Counted from the first letter of the stretch, positions 1 through 6,171 are shown. The stretch is DNA of 8,203 nt from an uncultured Muribaculaceae bacterium (GCA_910578305.1 CAJTQH010000076.1:1-8203); one strand, 5' to 3'. Notes: generated by a model from the letters alone, not told the origin. A program made the numbers and translations.

Positions 1-919
1 TGGCCATCGATCGTTTTTCGGACAGGAGGCGGCGCATGAGTTTTTTTGCGAGCAGTGATTCGGGTGCGAATATCACGGGTTTGATATGTTCTTTCCAGTC
101 GGATTCGGGGTCAAACAGTTCGCTTACATGTATGTAGCCCAGAACGTTGTCGATGTCGTCGGAGTATACGATTATTTTGCTGCGTCCGGAGCGGGTGAAT
201 AGTTCGACGAGGTCGGTGCGTGTGGCGTTGGCTATGTTGACGGCTACGATTTCGTTGCGCGGCAGCATGCAGTCGCGCAGGTGGGTGCTTGAGAAGTCGA
301 GCGCGTTGTGAAATATCTTGACTTCGTTTTCCACAGGTGTTTTGTCGGGGTTGACTTCGTCGATGCTTTTTTCCAGATAGCTGTTGAGGTCTCCTACCGA
401 CAGCATGCCCATGCGCTGTGCGTCGCTGCGTATTCCGCATAGTCTCATCAAGGCTTTGGACAGCCATGATGTGAAGGCCGATACGGGAAGCAGTATCAGG
501 TAGAATGCTGCTATGGGCAGTGCGAATATCTTGAGCGATGTGTAGGGGTTGATGCGGAATACTGTCTTTGGAAAGAATTCGCCTGTGATGAGTATCACTC
601 CTGTGGAAATGAGTGTGGAAATGATCAGTACCAGAGCCTGGTTCAAGTGCATAGGATTAAGCCAGCAGTCTTCGATGAGGTATGCGGCTCCCATGCCGTA
701 GATGACAAGCATTATGTTGTTGCCGACCAATATTGTGGATATGAAGAGGTCTTCGTCGCGGTAAAAGAGGTTTATGATGCGTCCGATCATTCCTCCTCGC
801 TTTACGTCAAGTTCTACTCTCACTCTGTCGGAGGTGATGTAGGCTATTTCGGTGCCGGAAAAGAGTCCTGAGAAGATGAGTGATATTATGGCTAATATGA
901 TCCAGGTTGCTGTATCCAT
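1..919 (-). CDS. CNNM/CBS-domain membrane protein (hemolysin/CorC-type family), 3' end outside window
   Basis: I read a continuous 306-codon minus-strand frame from the ATG at 917-919 to the window edge, with no stop, so the C-terminus is missing. The N-terminal half is a CNNM (DUF21, PF01595) membrane domain: a first helix at about residues 5-25 containing the family motif SGLFSGTEIA, then LVGNN (64-68), GEFFPKT (113-119) and hydrophobic segments near 62-82, 93-112 and 129-150. From about residue 195 a cytosolic CBS region begins (MLPRNEIVAV at 218-227, then VLGYIHVSELF at 259-269). The second CBS motif and the usual C-terminal CorC/HlyC domain would lie beyond base 1; full-length relatives are typically somewhat over 400 residues. 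Family members are linked to divalent-cation (Mg/Co) efflux, and the Bacteroidetes paralogue GldE to gliding; the older 'hemolysin' label is not functional evidence. The start lies 32 nt after the lptC stop, so this is probably the last visible gene of the coaX-omp-lptC unit. The exact substrate is unknown. Confidence 0.9.
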   Translation of the reverse strand, partial: MDTATWIILAIISLIFSGLFSGTEIAYITSDRVRVELDVKRGGMIGRIINLFYRDEDLFISTILVGNNIMLVIYGMGAAYLIEDCWLNPMHLNQALVLIISTLISTGVILITGEFFPKTVFRINPYTSLKIFALPIAAFYLILLPVSAFTSWLSKALMRLCGIRSDAQRMGMLSVGDLNSYLEKSIDEVNPDKTPVENEVKIFHNALDFSSTHLRDCMLPRNEIVAVNIANATRTDLVELFTRSGRSKIIVYSDDIDNVLGYIHVSELFDPESDWKEHIKPVIFAPESLLAKKLMRRLLSEKRSMA

Positions 920-951
920 ATATGATGTGTGAGCAGGCTGTATTGTAATGG

Positions 952-1785
952 TTACTGTATGTGCCGTCGTGACCGGCGCCGCTCTTTGGGGATTTCCGTC
1001 GAGCGGCCGATGTCGTTGTCGATTTCTTTAATCTCGTCGGTCAGTTTTATGCGTCGTCCGGGGGCTATTATGGCCGGTTGTGCGCCGTCGTGACCGGAGG
1101 TTTCGGTGTTAGTGTGTGTTTCTGTCGCATTGGCGGCTGTGTCGGCGGCATGAGCGGCACGCTTGGTGGAGTCGGTGCGGAACTGTTCGGCGGGGAATAT
1201 GCCGGACACGCGGAGCACGTGGTAGCGGGTCATGCGCTCGTCGGACTCAAATCCGTAGCCTTCGATGATCTTGCCCTGGCGTTCGATGTGGATGAACGAG
1301 TCGCTGTAGATCTTCTGTGACCGCTGATCCCAGAAGAGCTGGTTGGTGAGGAATTTTTCGCCGACGGTGTTGCGTATGTTGACATATCCGTCGAGTTGCC
1401 ACAGCTGTCTGTTTTTGAGGTATCGCGCCGAGTCGCAGTCGATTGAGGCTTCTGTGTTGAAATCGTTGTCGTATTTTTCCAGGTGCATCCCGTCTGGGAA
1501 CCGCCAGTATGGGTCGGTGGCTTCTTCGTACATCAGCCATAGCGGTGTTTCGATCAGATACCGTGTGATGCCTGAGTCGGATATCACCGTGGAGACGTCG
1601 GTGGTGAGCATTGTGGGAAATGTCTCGGGGTCGACGACTGCCGAGATTATCTCTTTTTTTTCCTCTTTGCATGATGTGGATGCCATCACGGCAATGCATA
1701 TCGCTGCCACAGCCGGAAGCAAACGCATGGCTGTGAGCGACGAGGTCATTGCTGAGGTGCGTGACATGTGCGAAGTCGATGGCAT
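952..1785 (-). CDS. lptC: LPS export periplasmic protein LptC, lipoprotein-like, with C-terminal extension
   Basis: This is the LptC family (PF06835), the component that passes lipopolysaccharide from the inner-membrane LptBFG transporter towards LptA. The domain spans about residues 55-198, and recognisable stretches are YLKNRQLWQLDGYVNIRN, FLTNQLFWDQ, KIYSDSFIHI, GYGFESDERMTRY and the terminal SGIFP. A hydrophobic signal ends at Cys39 (MASTSC), so the protein is probably a lipoprotein, and the residues after the Cys are KEEKKE. The listed start is the first ATG of the frame. ATGs at 1767 and 1728 are also possible; the one at 1728 (Met20) gives the cleanest signal peptide, with the Cys at position 20, and may be the true start. 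After SGIFP the protein continues for about 80 residues of low-complexity Ala/Thr/His/Asn followed by an Arg-rich end (RRRSRRHIQ), which is longer than the core family needs. It lies 24 nt after the outer-membrane gene and 32 nt before the CNNM gene, consistent with one operon. The family call is firm; the start is not. Confidence 0.9.
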   Translation of the reverse strand: MPSTSHMSRTSAMTSSLTAMRLLPAVAAICIAVMASTSCKEEKKEIISAVVDPETFPTMLTTDVSTVISDSGITRYLIETPLWLMYEEATDPYWRFPDGMHLEKYDNDFNTEASIDCDSARYLKNRQLWQLDGYVNIRNTVGEKFLTNQLFWDQRSQKIYSDSFIHIERQGKIIEGYGFESDERMTRYHVLRVSGIFPAEQFRTDSTKRAAHAADTAANATETHTNTETSGHDGAQPAIIAPGRRIKLTDEIKEIDNDIGRSTEIPKERRRSRRHIQ

Positions 1786-1809
1786 GATGCGCAGAGGGGA
1801 AGGATGGGC

Positions 1810-3051
1810 TTAGCGTATCTTGTTCTGGAAGAACCAGAGTTCGTTGAAGTTGATGCCCAGGCGGATGTTGAAGTAGTTTTCTTTCAGCAGGGGATTGGGG
1901 TGTGCCTGACGGTGACGGTATTCAAAACCGATGTTGATCTGGGTCTTGGAGGCCATGGCGGGGATGCCGAAACCCATAGATATGCCGTATTCGCGTACGT
2001 TGTTGTCGCGCACCATCATGTAGTCGTGGTTGAAGAAGCCACCGACGCGGTAGGTGACACGGCTGAGGAATGATCCGCGCAGCGATGGTGTGAATTCACC
2101 GCCCACGCTTACTTGCCAGCGGTCGGCGAAGCTGGTCGATTCGAAGTTGGGGAGCTGAAGGGTCTTTTCTTTTGCCCAAGGCTGATAGGTGAAGTCGGCG
2201 CCTACCATGAGTCGTTTCTGCCAGCGGTAGCTAAGACCGGCACCCCATGTGTCGGGGAGTGATGCGTGATGCTTGAGCTTGGCAGTGGCTATGGTGTCGG
2301 GTTTTTCGTCGGCGTTGATGTCGTATTTGATTACCCATGCTTTACCCAGCAGAGTCTTTCCGGGGGAATATACCAGACCGGCTGTGATGCGGTTGTCTTC
2401 GTTGATGTCGAGCGAGTACTGTGCTCCTATCTGTATGCGCCAGTCGCGTACCTGCATTACTTGCTCGAAGAGCGATGACGATCCGGCATCGGTGGTCACG
2501 GTGACGTCGTTGACCGTGGTGCCGAACATGTAGGAGAAGTTGGCACCGAGGCTGAAGCCTTTGAATAGGCGTGCGGCATAGCCGAGATATAGCTGATTGA
2601 TGCCGCCCTGACCCTGATGAGAGTTGAGTCCGTTGGCAATCTCTGATCCGAATGCGTAGCCTACCGACGAGAATGGTACCAGGCCGAGGCTGGCGCCCAT
2701 GCGCTTGCCTATGGGCACTTGCATGGTTATGTAGTCGAGTCCGCCGCCGTATTGTGTGTCTTTGGCGCCGTTTTCTTCGGATTTTATCGCCGAGAAGTCA
2801 ACACCCATGTCGAAGAGGAATGTTAGGGTGTCGGCCGCGGCATATGATGCCGGGTTCATGACGTTGATCTGTCGTCCGGAGTTCATACCGTAGCCGATGC
2901 CGCCCATCTGACGCTGTGCGGCTGTGGCGTTGTCGTTGAGAAGTCCGTAACCGAACTTCGAGTAGGGAGAGTTGGTCTGGGCTCCTGCAAGGAGCGTGCC
3001 GCAGAGCATGAATGCAGCGGCGATTGAGGTTATTTTCTTATAAAGTTTCAT
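1810..3051 (-). CDS. Outer-membrane beta-barrel protein encoded after coaX
   Basis: This is a 413-residue protein with a clear Sec signal peptide (MKLYKKITSIAAAFMLCGTL, probable cleavage after AGA at about residue 24). The mature start, QTNSPYSKFGYGLL, is the kind seen in Bacteroidetes outer-membrane proteins often encoded near coaX. The body consists of alternating polar/hydrophobic strands rich in Gly, Tyr and Trp (for example YLGYAARLFKGFSLGANFSY, LSYRWQKRLMVGADFTY, RVTYRVGGFFNHDYM), and the end, NIRLGINFNELWFF, resembles a final beta strand. This points to an outer-membrane barrel, broadly FadL/PorV-like in appearance, but I cannot name its cargo or partner. Its ATG lies inside the end of coaX (14-nt overlap), so translation is likely coupled, and lptC follows by 24 nt. 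In some relatives a TPR-protein gene sits between this gene and lptC (from memory); none is here. A role in envelope assembly is only suggested by this context. Confidence 0.85.
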   Translation of the reverse strand: MKLYKKITSIAAAFMLCGTLLAGAQTNSPYSKFGYGLLNDNATAAQRQMGGIGYGMNSGRQINVMNPASYAAADTLTFLFDMGVDFSAIKSEENGAKDTQYGGGLDYITMQVPIGKRMGASLGLVPFSSVGYAFGSEIANGLNSHQGQGGINQLYLGYAARLFKGFSLGANFSYMFGTTVNDVTVTTDAGSSSLFEQVMQVRDWRIQIGAQYSLDINEDNRITAGLVYSPGKTLLGKAWVIKYDINADEKPDTIATAKLKHHASLPDTWGAGLSYRWQKRLMVGADFTYQPWAKEKTLQLPNFESTSFADRWQVSVGGEFTPSLRGSFLSRVTYRVGGFFNHDYMMVRDNNVREYGISMGFGIPAMASKTQINIGFEYRHRQAHPNPLLKENYFNIRLGINFNELWFFQNKIR

Positions 3052-3775
3052 TGTACAATAATATGCGGTTAAGTCCTTTGCTCACCAGATGCGGGTCGAC
3101 GGTCACGTCGAAGTCGCAAAGGCGGCTAAGCTCTCCGGCCCATCCGCCGGTCATGACCACGCGGGTGCCTTCGGGCATGTGGTTTTTGTAGTAAGATATG
3201 CTGCCGAGTATGCCGTAGACGGCGCCGAGTATCATGGCTGAAGCTGTGTCGTGTCCGAGGAAACGGCCTGTGGGGAGTTCTCGCGGTACTTCCACTCGCG
3301 GCAGCCGTGCAGTGAACCGGTGCAGAGCCTCAAGGCGCATGTTCATGCCGGGTGCAATGTTGCCTCCGACAAAGCGTCCGTCGGGAGTTACGGCGTCGTA
3401 GGTCACGGCGGTGCCTGCGTCGACAACCAGCAGGTGACATCCGGGCAGTGTGGCCCATGCTCCTACTGCTGCGGCTATGCGGTCGGCTCCGAGCGAACCG
3501 GGAGTGCCGTATTCGATGTCTATGGGCAGGGGCATGTCGGAGGTGAGCCGTACTACACGTCGCACCATGTTGGCGATGCCAGCCACAATTTCGGTGCCAC
3601 GAGATGCCACCGAGCAGTAAATAGCAGCAGCGACTGTGCCGTGCGGGATAATGAAATTGGCCACTACGTCGGCAGTGAGGTGCGCTTCGATACGCATCTC
3701 CACCATCTCTTCGTCGCGCCACAAAGCCATCTTTGCGGCTGAATTACCTTGGTCTATTGTCAGATATAACGACAT
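3038..3775 (-). CDS. coaX: Type III pantothenate kinase
   Basis: CoaX phosphorylates pantothenate with ATP in the first step of coenzyme A synthesis in the cytoplasm. The 245-residue length is normal for the family. All main signatures are visible: the N-terminal phosphate loop IDQGNSAAK (7-15, Asp8), YGTPGSLGADRIAA (89-102) holding the conserved LGxDR Asp98, VVDAGTAVTYD (117-127), GGNIAPGMNMRLEAL (137-151) followed by TARLP (155-159), GHDTASAMILGAVYG (174-188) and a late TGG (209-211). Nothing essential looks damaged. The gene starts its own transcription unit: a TAATTTTG box ends 8 nt before the ATG, and a perfect inverted repeat sits immediately upstream of that box. The 3' end overlaps the outer-membrane gene by 14 nt. 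The start was chosen because the conserved IDQGN begins at residue 7 and no other upstream ATG fits. Confidence 0.96.
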   Translation of the reverse strand: MSLYLTIDQGNSAAKMALWRDEEMVEMRIEAHLTADVVANFIIPHGTVAAAIYCSVASRGTEIVAGIANMVRRVVRLTSDMPLPIDIEYGTPGSLGADRIAAAVGAWATLPGCHLLVVDAGTAVTYDAVTPDGRFVGGNIAPGMNMRLEALHRFTARLPRVEVPRELPTGRFLGHDTASAMILGAVYGILGSISYYKNHMPEGTRVVMTGGWAGELSRLCDFDVTVDPHLVSKGLNRILLYNETL

Positions 3776-3783
3776 ATCACGCG

Positions 3784-3791
3784 CAAAATTA
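3784..3791 (-). promoter_or_regulatory. -7 promoter box of coaX
   Basis: TAATTTTG on the minus strand, identical to the P2 -7 box, ends 8 nt before the coaX ATG. There is no TTTG at the -33 position; instead the spacer is largely filled by the inverted repeat at 3793-3809. This suggests a regulated promoter with a very short leader. Confidence 0.5.
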
Positions 3792-3792
3792 G

Positions 3793-3809
3793 TAATTCTT
3801 AGAGAATTA
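3793..3809. repeat. 17-bp perfect inverted repeat beside the coaX -7 box
   Basis: TAATTCT (3793-3799) and AGAATTA (3803-3809) are perfect inverted repeats around TAG. The repeat lies 1 nt upstream of the -7 box, in the promoter spacer, which is a typical place for a repressor operator. It overlaps no annotated gene. The arms are AT-rich, so chance occurrence is possible. Confidence 0.45.
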
Positions 3810-3845
3810 AGCTCTGCAGAATGTTGTTAAAATTCATCGTGACTA

Positions 3846-4298
3846 TCATTTTTTCTTTCCAGAGTCCTTTCGTGCGGCTTCTTTTTCGATGGTGCGCGGT
3901 ATCATGACTGATGCATAGATCTGTAGTATGCCGCCCGCGAGAGTGAATGCCAGCCAGTCGGTGGTGCCGCGGCCTCCATACCACATGAAAAATGCTCCGA
4001 CGCAGAATATCACGCAGCTCCAGAAGCTTATGTGATGCAGTCGTCGCACACGGAATATGGAGCCTTTGTAGCGTGGAGAGAATATGCGTCCTATGAGGGC
4101 AATGAGTGCTCCGGCCGTATATATGTAGCGGAAAGCCGAGCTGTCGACGTTGAACAGAGGCAAGGCTGTGCCGGCCACTATGAGCAGGAGTCCGGCGTTC
4201 ATGACCCACATCCATGGCGATGATGGCAGCTCATGGTCGGTTGTTGCGTTTGTCGGTCGGTTGTTGCGTTTTGATGATGAAGACATGGGTCGGTCCAT
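3846..4298 (-). CDS. Four-helix inner-membrane protein of unknown function
   Basis: This 150-residue protein has four predicted membrane helices at about residues 31-49, 56-72, 88-107 and 113-133, and a basic tail ending KDSGKKK. It looks like a small Bacteroidales membrane protein that follows the ftsB-like gene; I know of no function. Its position 15 nt after the ftsB-like stop suggests co-transcription and perhaps a cell-envelope role, which is inference. The first 29 residues (Ser/Asn/Arg/Thr-rich) look unconserved and are partly encoded by a 20-nt tandem duplication read in two frames. The true start could therefore be Met5 (4286), Met30 (4211) or Met33 (4202) instead of the listed ATG at 4298. 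I kept 4298 because it gives natural spacing to the upstream gene. The stop (TGA) is followed by 70 nt that contain the coaX promoter. Confidence 0.75.
   Translation of the reverse strand: MDRPMSSSSKRNNRPTNATTDHELPSSPWMWVMNAGLLLIVAGTALPLFNVDSSAFRYIYTAGALIALIGRIFSPRYKGSIFRVRRLHHISFWSCVIFCVGAFFMWYGGRGTTDWLAFTLAGGILQIYASVMIPRTIEKEAARKDSGKKK
4235..4271. repeat. 17-bp direct repeat, period 20, in the membrane-protein N-terminus
   Basis: GGTCGGTTGTTGCGTTT occurs at 4235-4251 and again, identically, at 4255-4271, separated by GTC. Because the period is 20 nt, the two copies are read in different frames of the 3846-4298 gene (RNNRP and NATTD), which suggests a recent slip duplication in an unconstrained N-terminus or in untranslated leader. 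Confidence 0.85.
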
Positions 4299-4313
4299 GA
4301 AAAAGTTGGGGGG

Positions 4314-4619
4314 TTATTGAAACAGAAATACGTCCTCGCTCGGCCGTTGCATGTGGTAGTGCTCGCGAGCCACCCGCTCCATTGTCACAGGATCGCTGGC
4401 AAGGCTGCGTCCGAGCTTGCGGTATATTTCCAGTGTATCGCGCTCGGCTTTTATGGCTGTCTTGAGCTGTAGTATTTCCGACTCATACCTGTAGGTGGTG
4501 CCTATGGAATTGTCGGTAAAGAACAGTATGAACACCAGTATGCCCACCACACCCACCAGGCTGAAGCTGATGTAGCGCCGGCACCATTGGCCTGTTGAGA
4601 TGTGTCGCGTCGAGTTCAT
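4314..4619 (-). CDS. FtsB/DivIC-family septum formation initiator
   Basis: This is a 101-residue bitopic protein of the FtsB/DivIC family, which helps assemble and activate the septal peptidoglycan machinery with FtsL and FtsQ at midcell. It has a short basic cytoplasmic end, one membrane helix at about 18-35 (SFSLVGVVGILVFILFF), a predicted periplasmic coiled coil at about 44-70 (RYESEILQLKTAIKAERDTL) and the conserved C-terminal block ERVAREHYHMQRPSEDVFLF. Length and layout are normal for Bacteroidetes. It appears to begin a transcription unit: a TAACTTTG box ends only 4 nt before the ATG and lies in the 46-nt gap after rsmD, so the mRNA may be leaderless. A four-helix membrane gene follows 15 nt downstream. 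I am confident of the family; whether it is the FtsB or DivIC counterpart cannot be decided here, so no symbol is given. Confidence 0.9.
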   Translation of the reverse strand: MNSTRHISTGQWCRRYISFSLVGVVGILVFILFFTDNSIGTTYRYESEILQLKTAIKAERDTLEIYRKLGRSLASDPVTMERVAREHYHMQRPSEDVFLFQ

Positions 4620-4623
4620 GTGG

Positions 4624-4631
4624 CAAAGTTA
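4624..4631 (-). promoter_or_regulatory. -7 promoter box of the ftsB-like gene
   Basis: TAACTTTG on the minus strand is identical to the -7 box of P1 and ends 4 nt before the ATG at 4619. No clear TTTG is present 19-21 nt upstream, so recognition may be weaker or need an activator. If used, transcription would begin at or next to the A of the ATG. Confidence 0.5.
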
Positions 4632-4665
4632 AGTAAAATATTTACGATTGATCCGCTTAATTGCG

Positions 4666-5205
4666 CTAAGGGAGTAAAAATATTGAAAAGTTAACACTTC
4701 CGTATGCGCGGTGGCTGTGAAAGTGTGGGAGCGAGGAGTAGTCGCGCTGACGCGAATGTTCGATGATAAATACTCCTCCGGGCTTCAGTATGCCGCTCTG
4801 AAGCACAGTCGGCGCCACCCGGTCGAAGTCGGGCATGTCGTATGGCGGATCGGCAAATACGAAGTCAAATGCTCCAGTCGGCGCGGTGGCCAGATATCGG
4901 AATACGTCGCCGCGTATGATGCGGATGTTTTCTTCACCGAGCATTCCGGCTACTTTCTGGATGAATCGGTGCTGTGTCGAAGCTTTTTCCACGGCGGTGA
5001 CGCGTGCGGCTCCGCGTGAAAGCAATTCGAAGCTTACGGCTCCGGTGCCTGCGAAGAGGTCGAGGGCCGAGATGTCTTCGATGTCGATGAGGTTTTCGAT
5101 AACATTAAATATGTTTTCACGGGCGAAGTCGGTGGTGGGGCGAGCGGTGATGTTGCCCGGCACGTCAAACCGCCTGCGGCCGTATTTGCCACGGATTATT
5201 CGCAT
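4666..5205 (-). CDS. rsmD: 16S rRNA (guanine(966)-N(2))-methyltransferase RsmD
   Basis: RsmD uses S-adenosylmethionine to methylate N2 of G966 in 16S rRNA during small-subunit assembly. At 179 residues it has the normal length. The N-terminus MRIIRGKYGRRRF with ARPTTDFARENIFN (21-34) is the family's substrate region. The AdoMet-binding motif I is ALDLFAGTGAVSFELLSRGA (47-66), AVEK (71-74) ends the second strand, and the catalytic DPPY motif is FADPPYD (117-123). EHSR (149-152) and AYGSVNFSIF (167-176) close the fold. The frame is open for a further 120 codons upstream, but that part is Arg/His-rich nonsense antiparallel to no known domain and overlaps the DUF3822 gene. The ATG at 5203-5205 starts exactly at the conserved MRIIRG. 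It overlaps the DUF3822 stop by 10 nt, which indicates translational coupling. Confidence 0.95.
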   Translation of the reverse strand: MRIIRGKYGRRRFDVPGNITARPTTDFARENIFNVIENLIDIEDISALDLFAGTGAVSFELLSRGAARVTAVEKASTQHRFIQKVAGMLGEENIRIIRGDVFRYLATAPTGAFDFVFADPPYDMPDFDRVAPTVLQSGILKPGGVFIIEHSRQRDYSSLPHFHSHRAYGSVNFSIFLLP

Positions 5206-6017
5206 ATAGGTCTTATTATGATGTCGAGTGGTGCTTGCAGAGTGTGTTTTGTGGCGCGGTAGCGTAGCATGGGGAATGGCAGTGGCCGCACTTCGGGCAG
5301 GTAAATGCGCAGGGTGTCCATAAGTCCGTCGGTTACTGATCCGGCCGATCCTACGGCTACGGTGGCATTGTCGGCGTCCATGCCCAGTTGCTGCATGGAT
5401 GCCAGTATGTAGTAGGCTGCATCCATGTCGGAGTTGAATCGGAAGTCGTTGGCCATGAGCAGACGGTCGCCGTCGAGGGCTATGACCGTGAGCCGTCGGT
5501 CGCGCACGGGAACATACATGCGCATGCCTTTGATACGGCTCTGTTCGGACGTGAAGTACCGGCATAGGGCAGCTATGCGGCTGTCAAACTTCACATTGAA
5601 GAATGTGCGGGATATAAATGCCCTGATGTCGGGCTCCTGTGACAGTGCCACAACGGCGTTAGAGCATCCGGTGGCATATGTCTCCGGCAGATCCGTGCTG
5701 TCGGTACATGCTCTGTAGAGCGTCTCGGCGGATATGTCGTCGAGTCCGGCCGGCAGAATGGTCTGTGATGTGTAGTCGATGATGCAGTCTACTTGCTTGA
5801 AGTCGCACAGCAGCAGCGGATTGTCGTAGATAATATCTTCCAGTGCCTTTAGCTTTGATGGCGCGGCAGGGTCAAAGCGATAGCTGCGCCAGATCATTTC
5901 TTCGCGTGCCACCGGAGGAAATAGTCCTGCCTCCAGCCGCTCGTCGCCAATCATGAGCACGAGCTTCCATAACTCGGGCTGCGATATCATGTCCTTGTCC
6001 AGTCGTGCTGATTCCAT
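5196..6017 (-). CDS. DUF3822 family protein
   Basis: This 273-residue soluble protein matches the Bacteroidetes DUF3822 family (PF12864), whose biochemical function is not established; members are commonly encoded directly before rsmD. Visible landmarks are the strand-rich middle MRMYVPVRDRRLTVIALDG (165-183), LLMANDFRF (187-195), DAAYYILASMQQLG (199-212), a glycine-containing VAVGSAGSV (220-228) and the end IYLPEVRPLPFP and ILRP-like DIIIRPICE. The alternation of strands and glycine turns is compatible with an actin/ASKHA-like fold, but this is inference. The ATG at 6015-6017 follows a strong Bacteroidetes promoter (TTTG, 20 nt, TAACTTTG) whose -7 box ends 7 nt before it, so the mRNA would have almost no 5' leader. 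The 3' end overlaps rsmD by 10 nt, suggesting an RNA- or ribosome-linked role by association only. Confidence 0.85.
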   Translation of the reverse strand: MESARLDKDMISQPELWKLVLMIGDERLEAGLFPPVAREEMIWRSYRFDPAAPSKLKALEDIIYDNPLLLCDFKQVDCIIDYTSQTILPAGLDDISAETLYRACTDSTDLPETYATGCSNAVVALSQEPDIRAFISRTFFNVKFDSRIAALCRYFTSEQSRIKGMRMYVPVRDRRLTVIALDGDRLLMANDFRFNSDMDAAYYILASMQQLGMDADNATVAVGSAGSVTDGLMDTLRIYLPEVRPLPFPMLRYRATKHTLQAPLDIIIRPICE

Positions 6018-6024
6018 ATAGCTG

Positions 6025-6056
6025 CAAAGTTAGCTAATAGATGGCAGTTGTGCAAA
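6025..6056 (-). promoter_or_regulatory. Promoter P1 of the DUF3822-rsmD unit
   Basis: On the minus strand, TTTG (6053-6056) and TAACTTTG (6025-6032) are separated by 20 nt. This is a full match to the Bacteroidetes primary-sigma consensus (TTTG at -33, TAnnTTTG at -7). The -7 box ends 7 nt before the DUF3822 ATG, so transcription would begin at or within a few bases of the start codon. The -33 element lies inside the U-rich tail of the upstream hairpin. Confidence 0.75.
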
Positions 6057-6096
6057 AATAACGCGTCGGCTATTGTCATCCCGACAACAACCGACG
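6054..6096 (-). terminator. Intrinsic-terminator-like hairpin with U-rich tail
   Basis: As minus-strand RNA, arm CGTCGGTTGTTGTC (6096-6083) pairs with GACAATAGCCGACG (6077-6064) over 14 continuous base pairs, two of them G-U, around a 5-nt loop (GGGAT). The stem is followed by CG and then TTATTTTT (6061-6054). In the plus-strand RNA the two wobble pairs become A-C mismatches, so the structure favours minus-strand transcription. The U-tract begins 2 nt after the stem and is interrupted by one A, so termination efficiency is uncertain; an attenuator or a protein-binding hairpin is the alternative. Confidence 0.5.
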
Positions 6097-6136
6097 TTGT
6101 GTAAACCTTAAAAATCTAATCCTATGAAAATGCTAT
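6054..6136 (-). ncRNA. Candidate short RNA or leader between P2 and the hairpin
   Basis: A consensus promoter (P2), about 40 nt of A/U-rich unstructured sequence, a 14-bp stem-loop and a U-rich end together make an RNA of about 80 nt. No open reading frame with its own start lies in it; the only ATG is in the hairpin loop region. It matches no RNA family that I can recognise. It may be an independent small RNA or a regulatory leader that is sometimes read through into DUF3822. This is inferred from the arrangement only; no expression evidence is available. Confidence 0.35.
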
Positions 6137-6140
6137 GGTG

Positions 6141-6171
6141 CAAAATTACGCACTTATATTCGCTCAACAAA
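6141..6171 (-). promoter_or_regulatory. Second minus-strand promoter P2
   Basis: On the minus strand, TTTG (6168-6171) is followed after 19 nt by TAATTTTG (6141-6148), again a full Bacteroidetes consensus. It would start RNA near 6136, about 120 nt before the DUF3822 ATG. No gene begins directly after it; the next structure is the hairpin at 6064-6096. It could drive a short RNA, or a longer leader for DUF3822-rsmD controlled by that hairpin. Confidence 0.55.

Noticed and set aside
1343..1813. Open frames on the plus strand inside lptC (also 1078-1320 and 3251-3742 inside coaX)
   Set aside because: They are antisense to genes with clear family signatures and show no domain of their own.
3799..3849. 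A 16-codon mini-ORF (MIVTMNFNNILQSLIL) overlapping the end of the four-helix gene
   Set aside because: Its ATG overlaps the stop and it ends in the coaX palindrome, but it has no ribosome site, no leader-peptide codon run and no paired attenuator hairpins that I can support.
5206..5565. A 120-residue N-terminal extension of RsmD
   Set aside because: The extra part is Arg/His/Pro-rich nonsense overlapping the DUF3822 gene; the conserved family start MRIIRG coincides with the ATG at 5203-5205.
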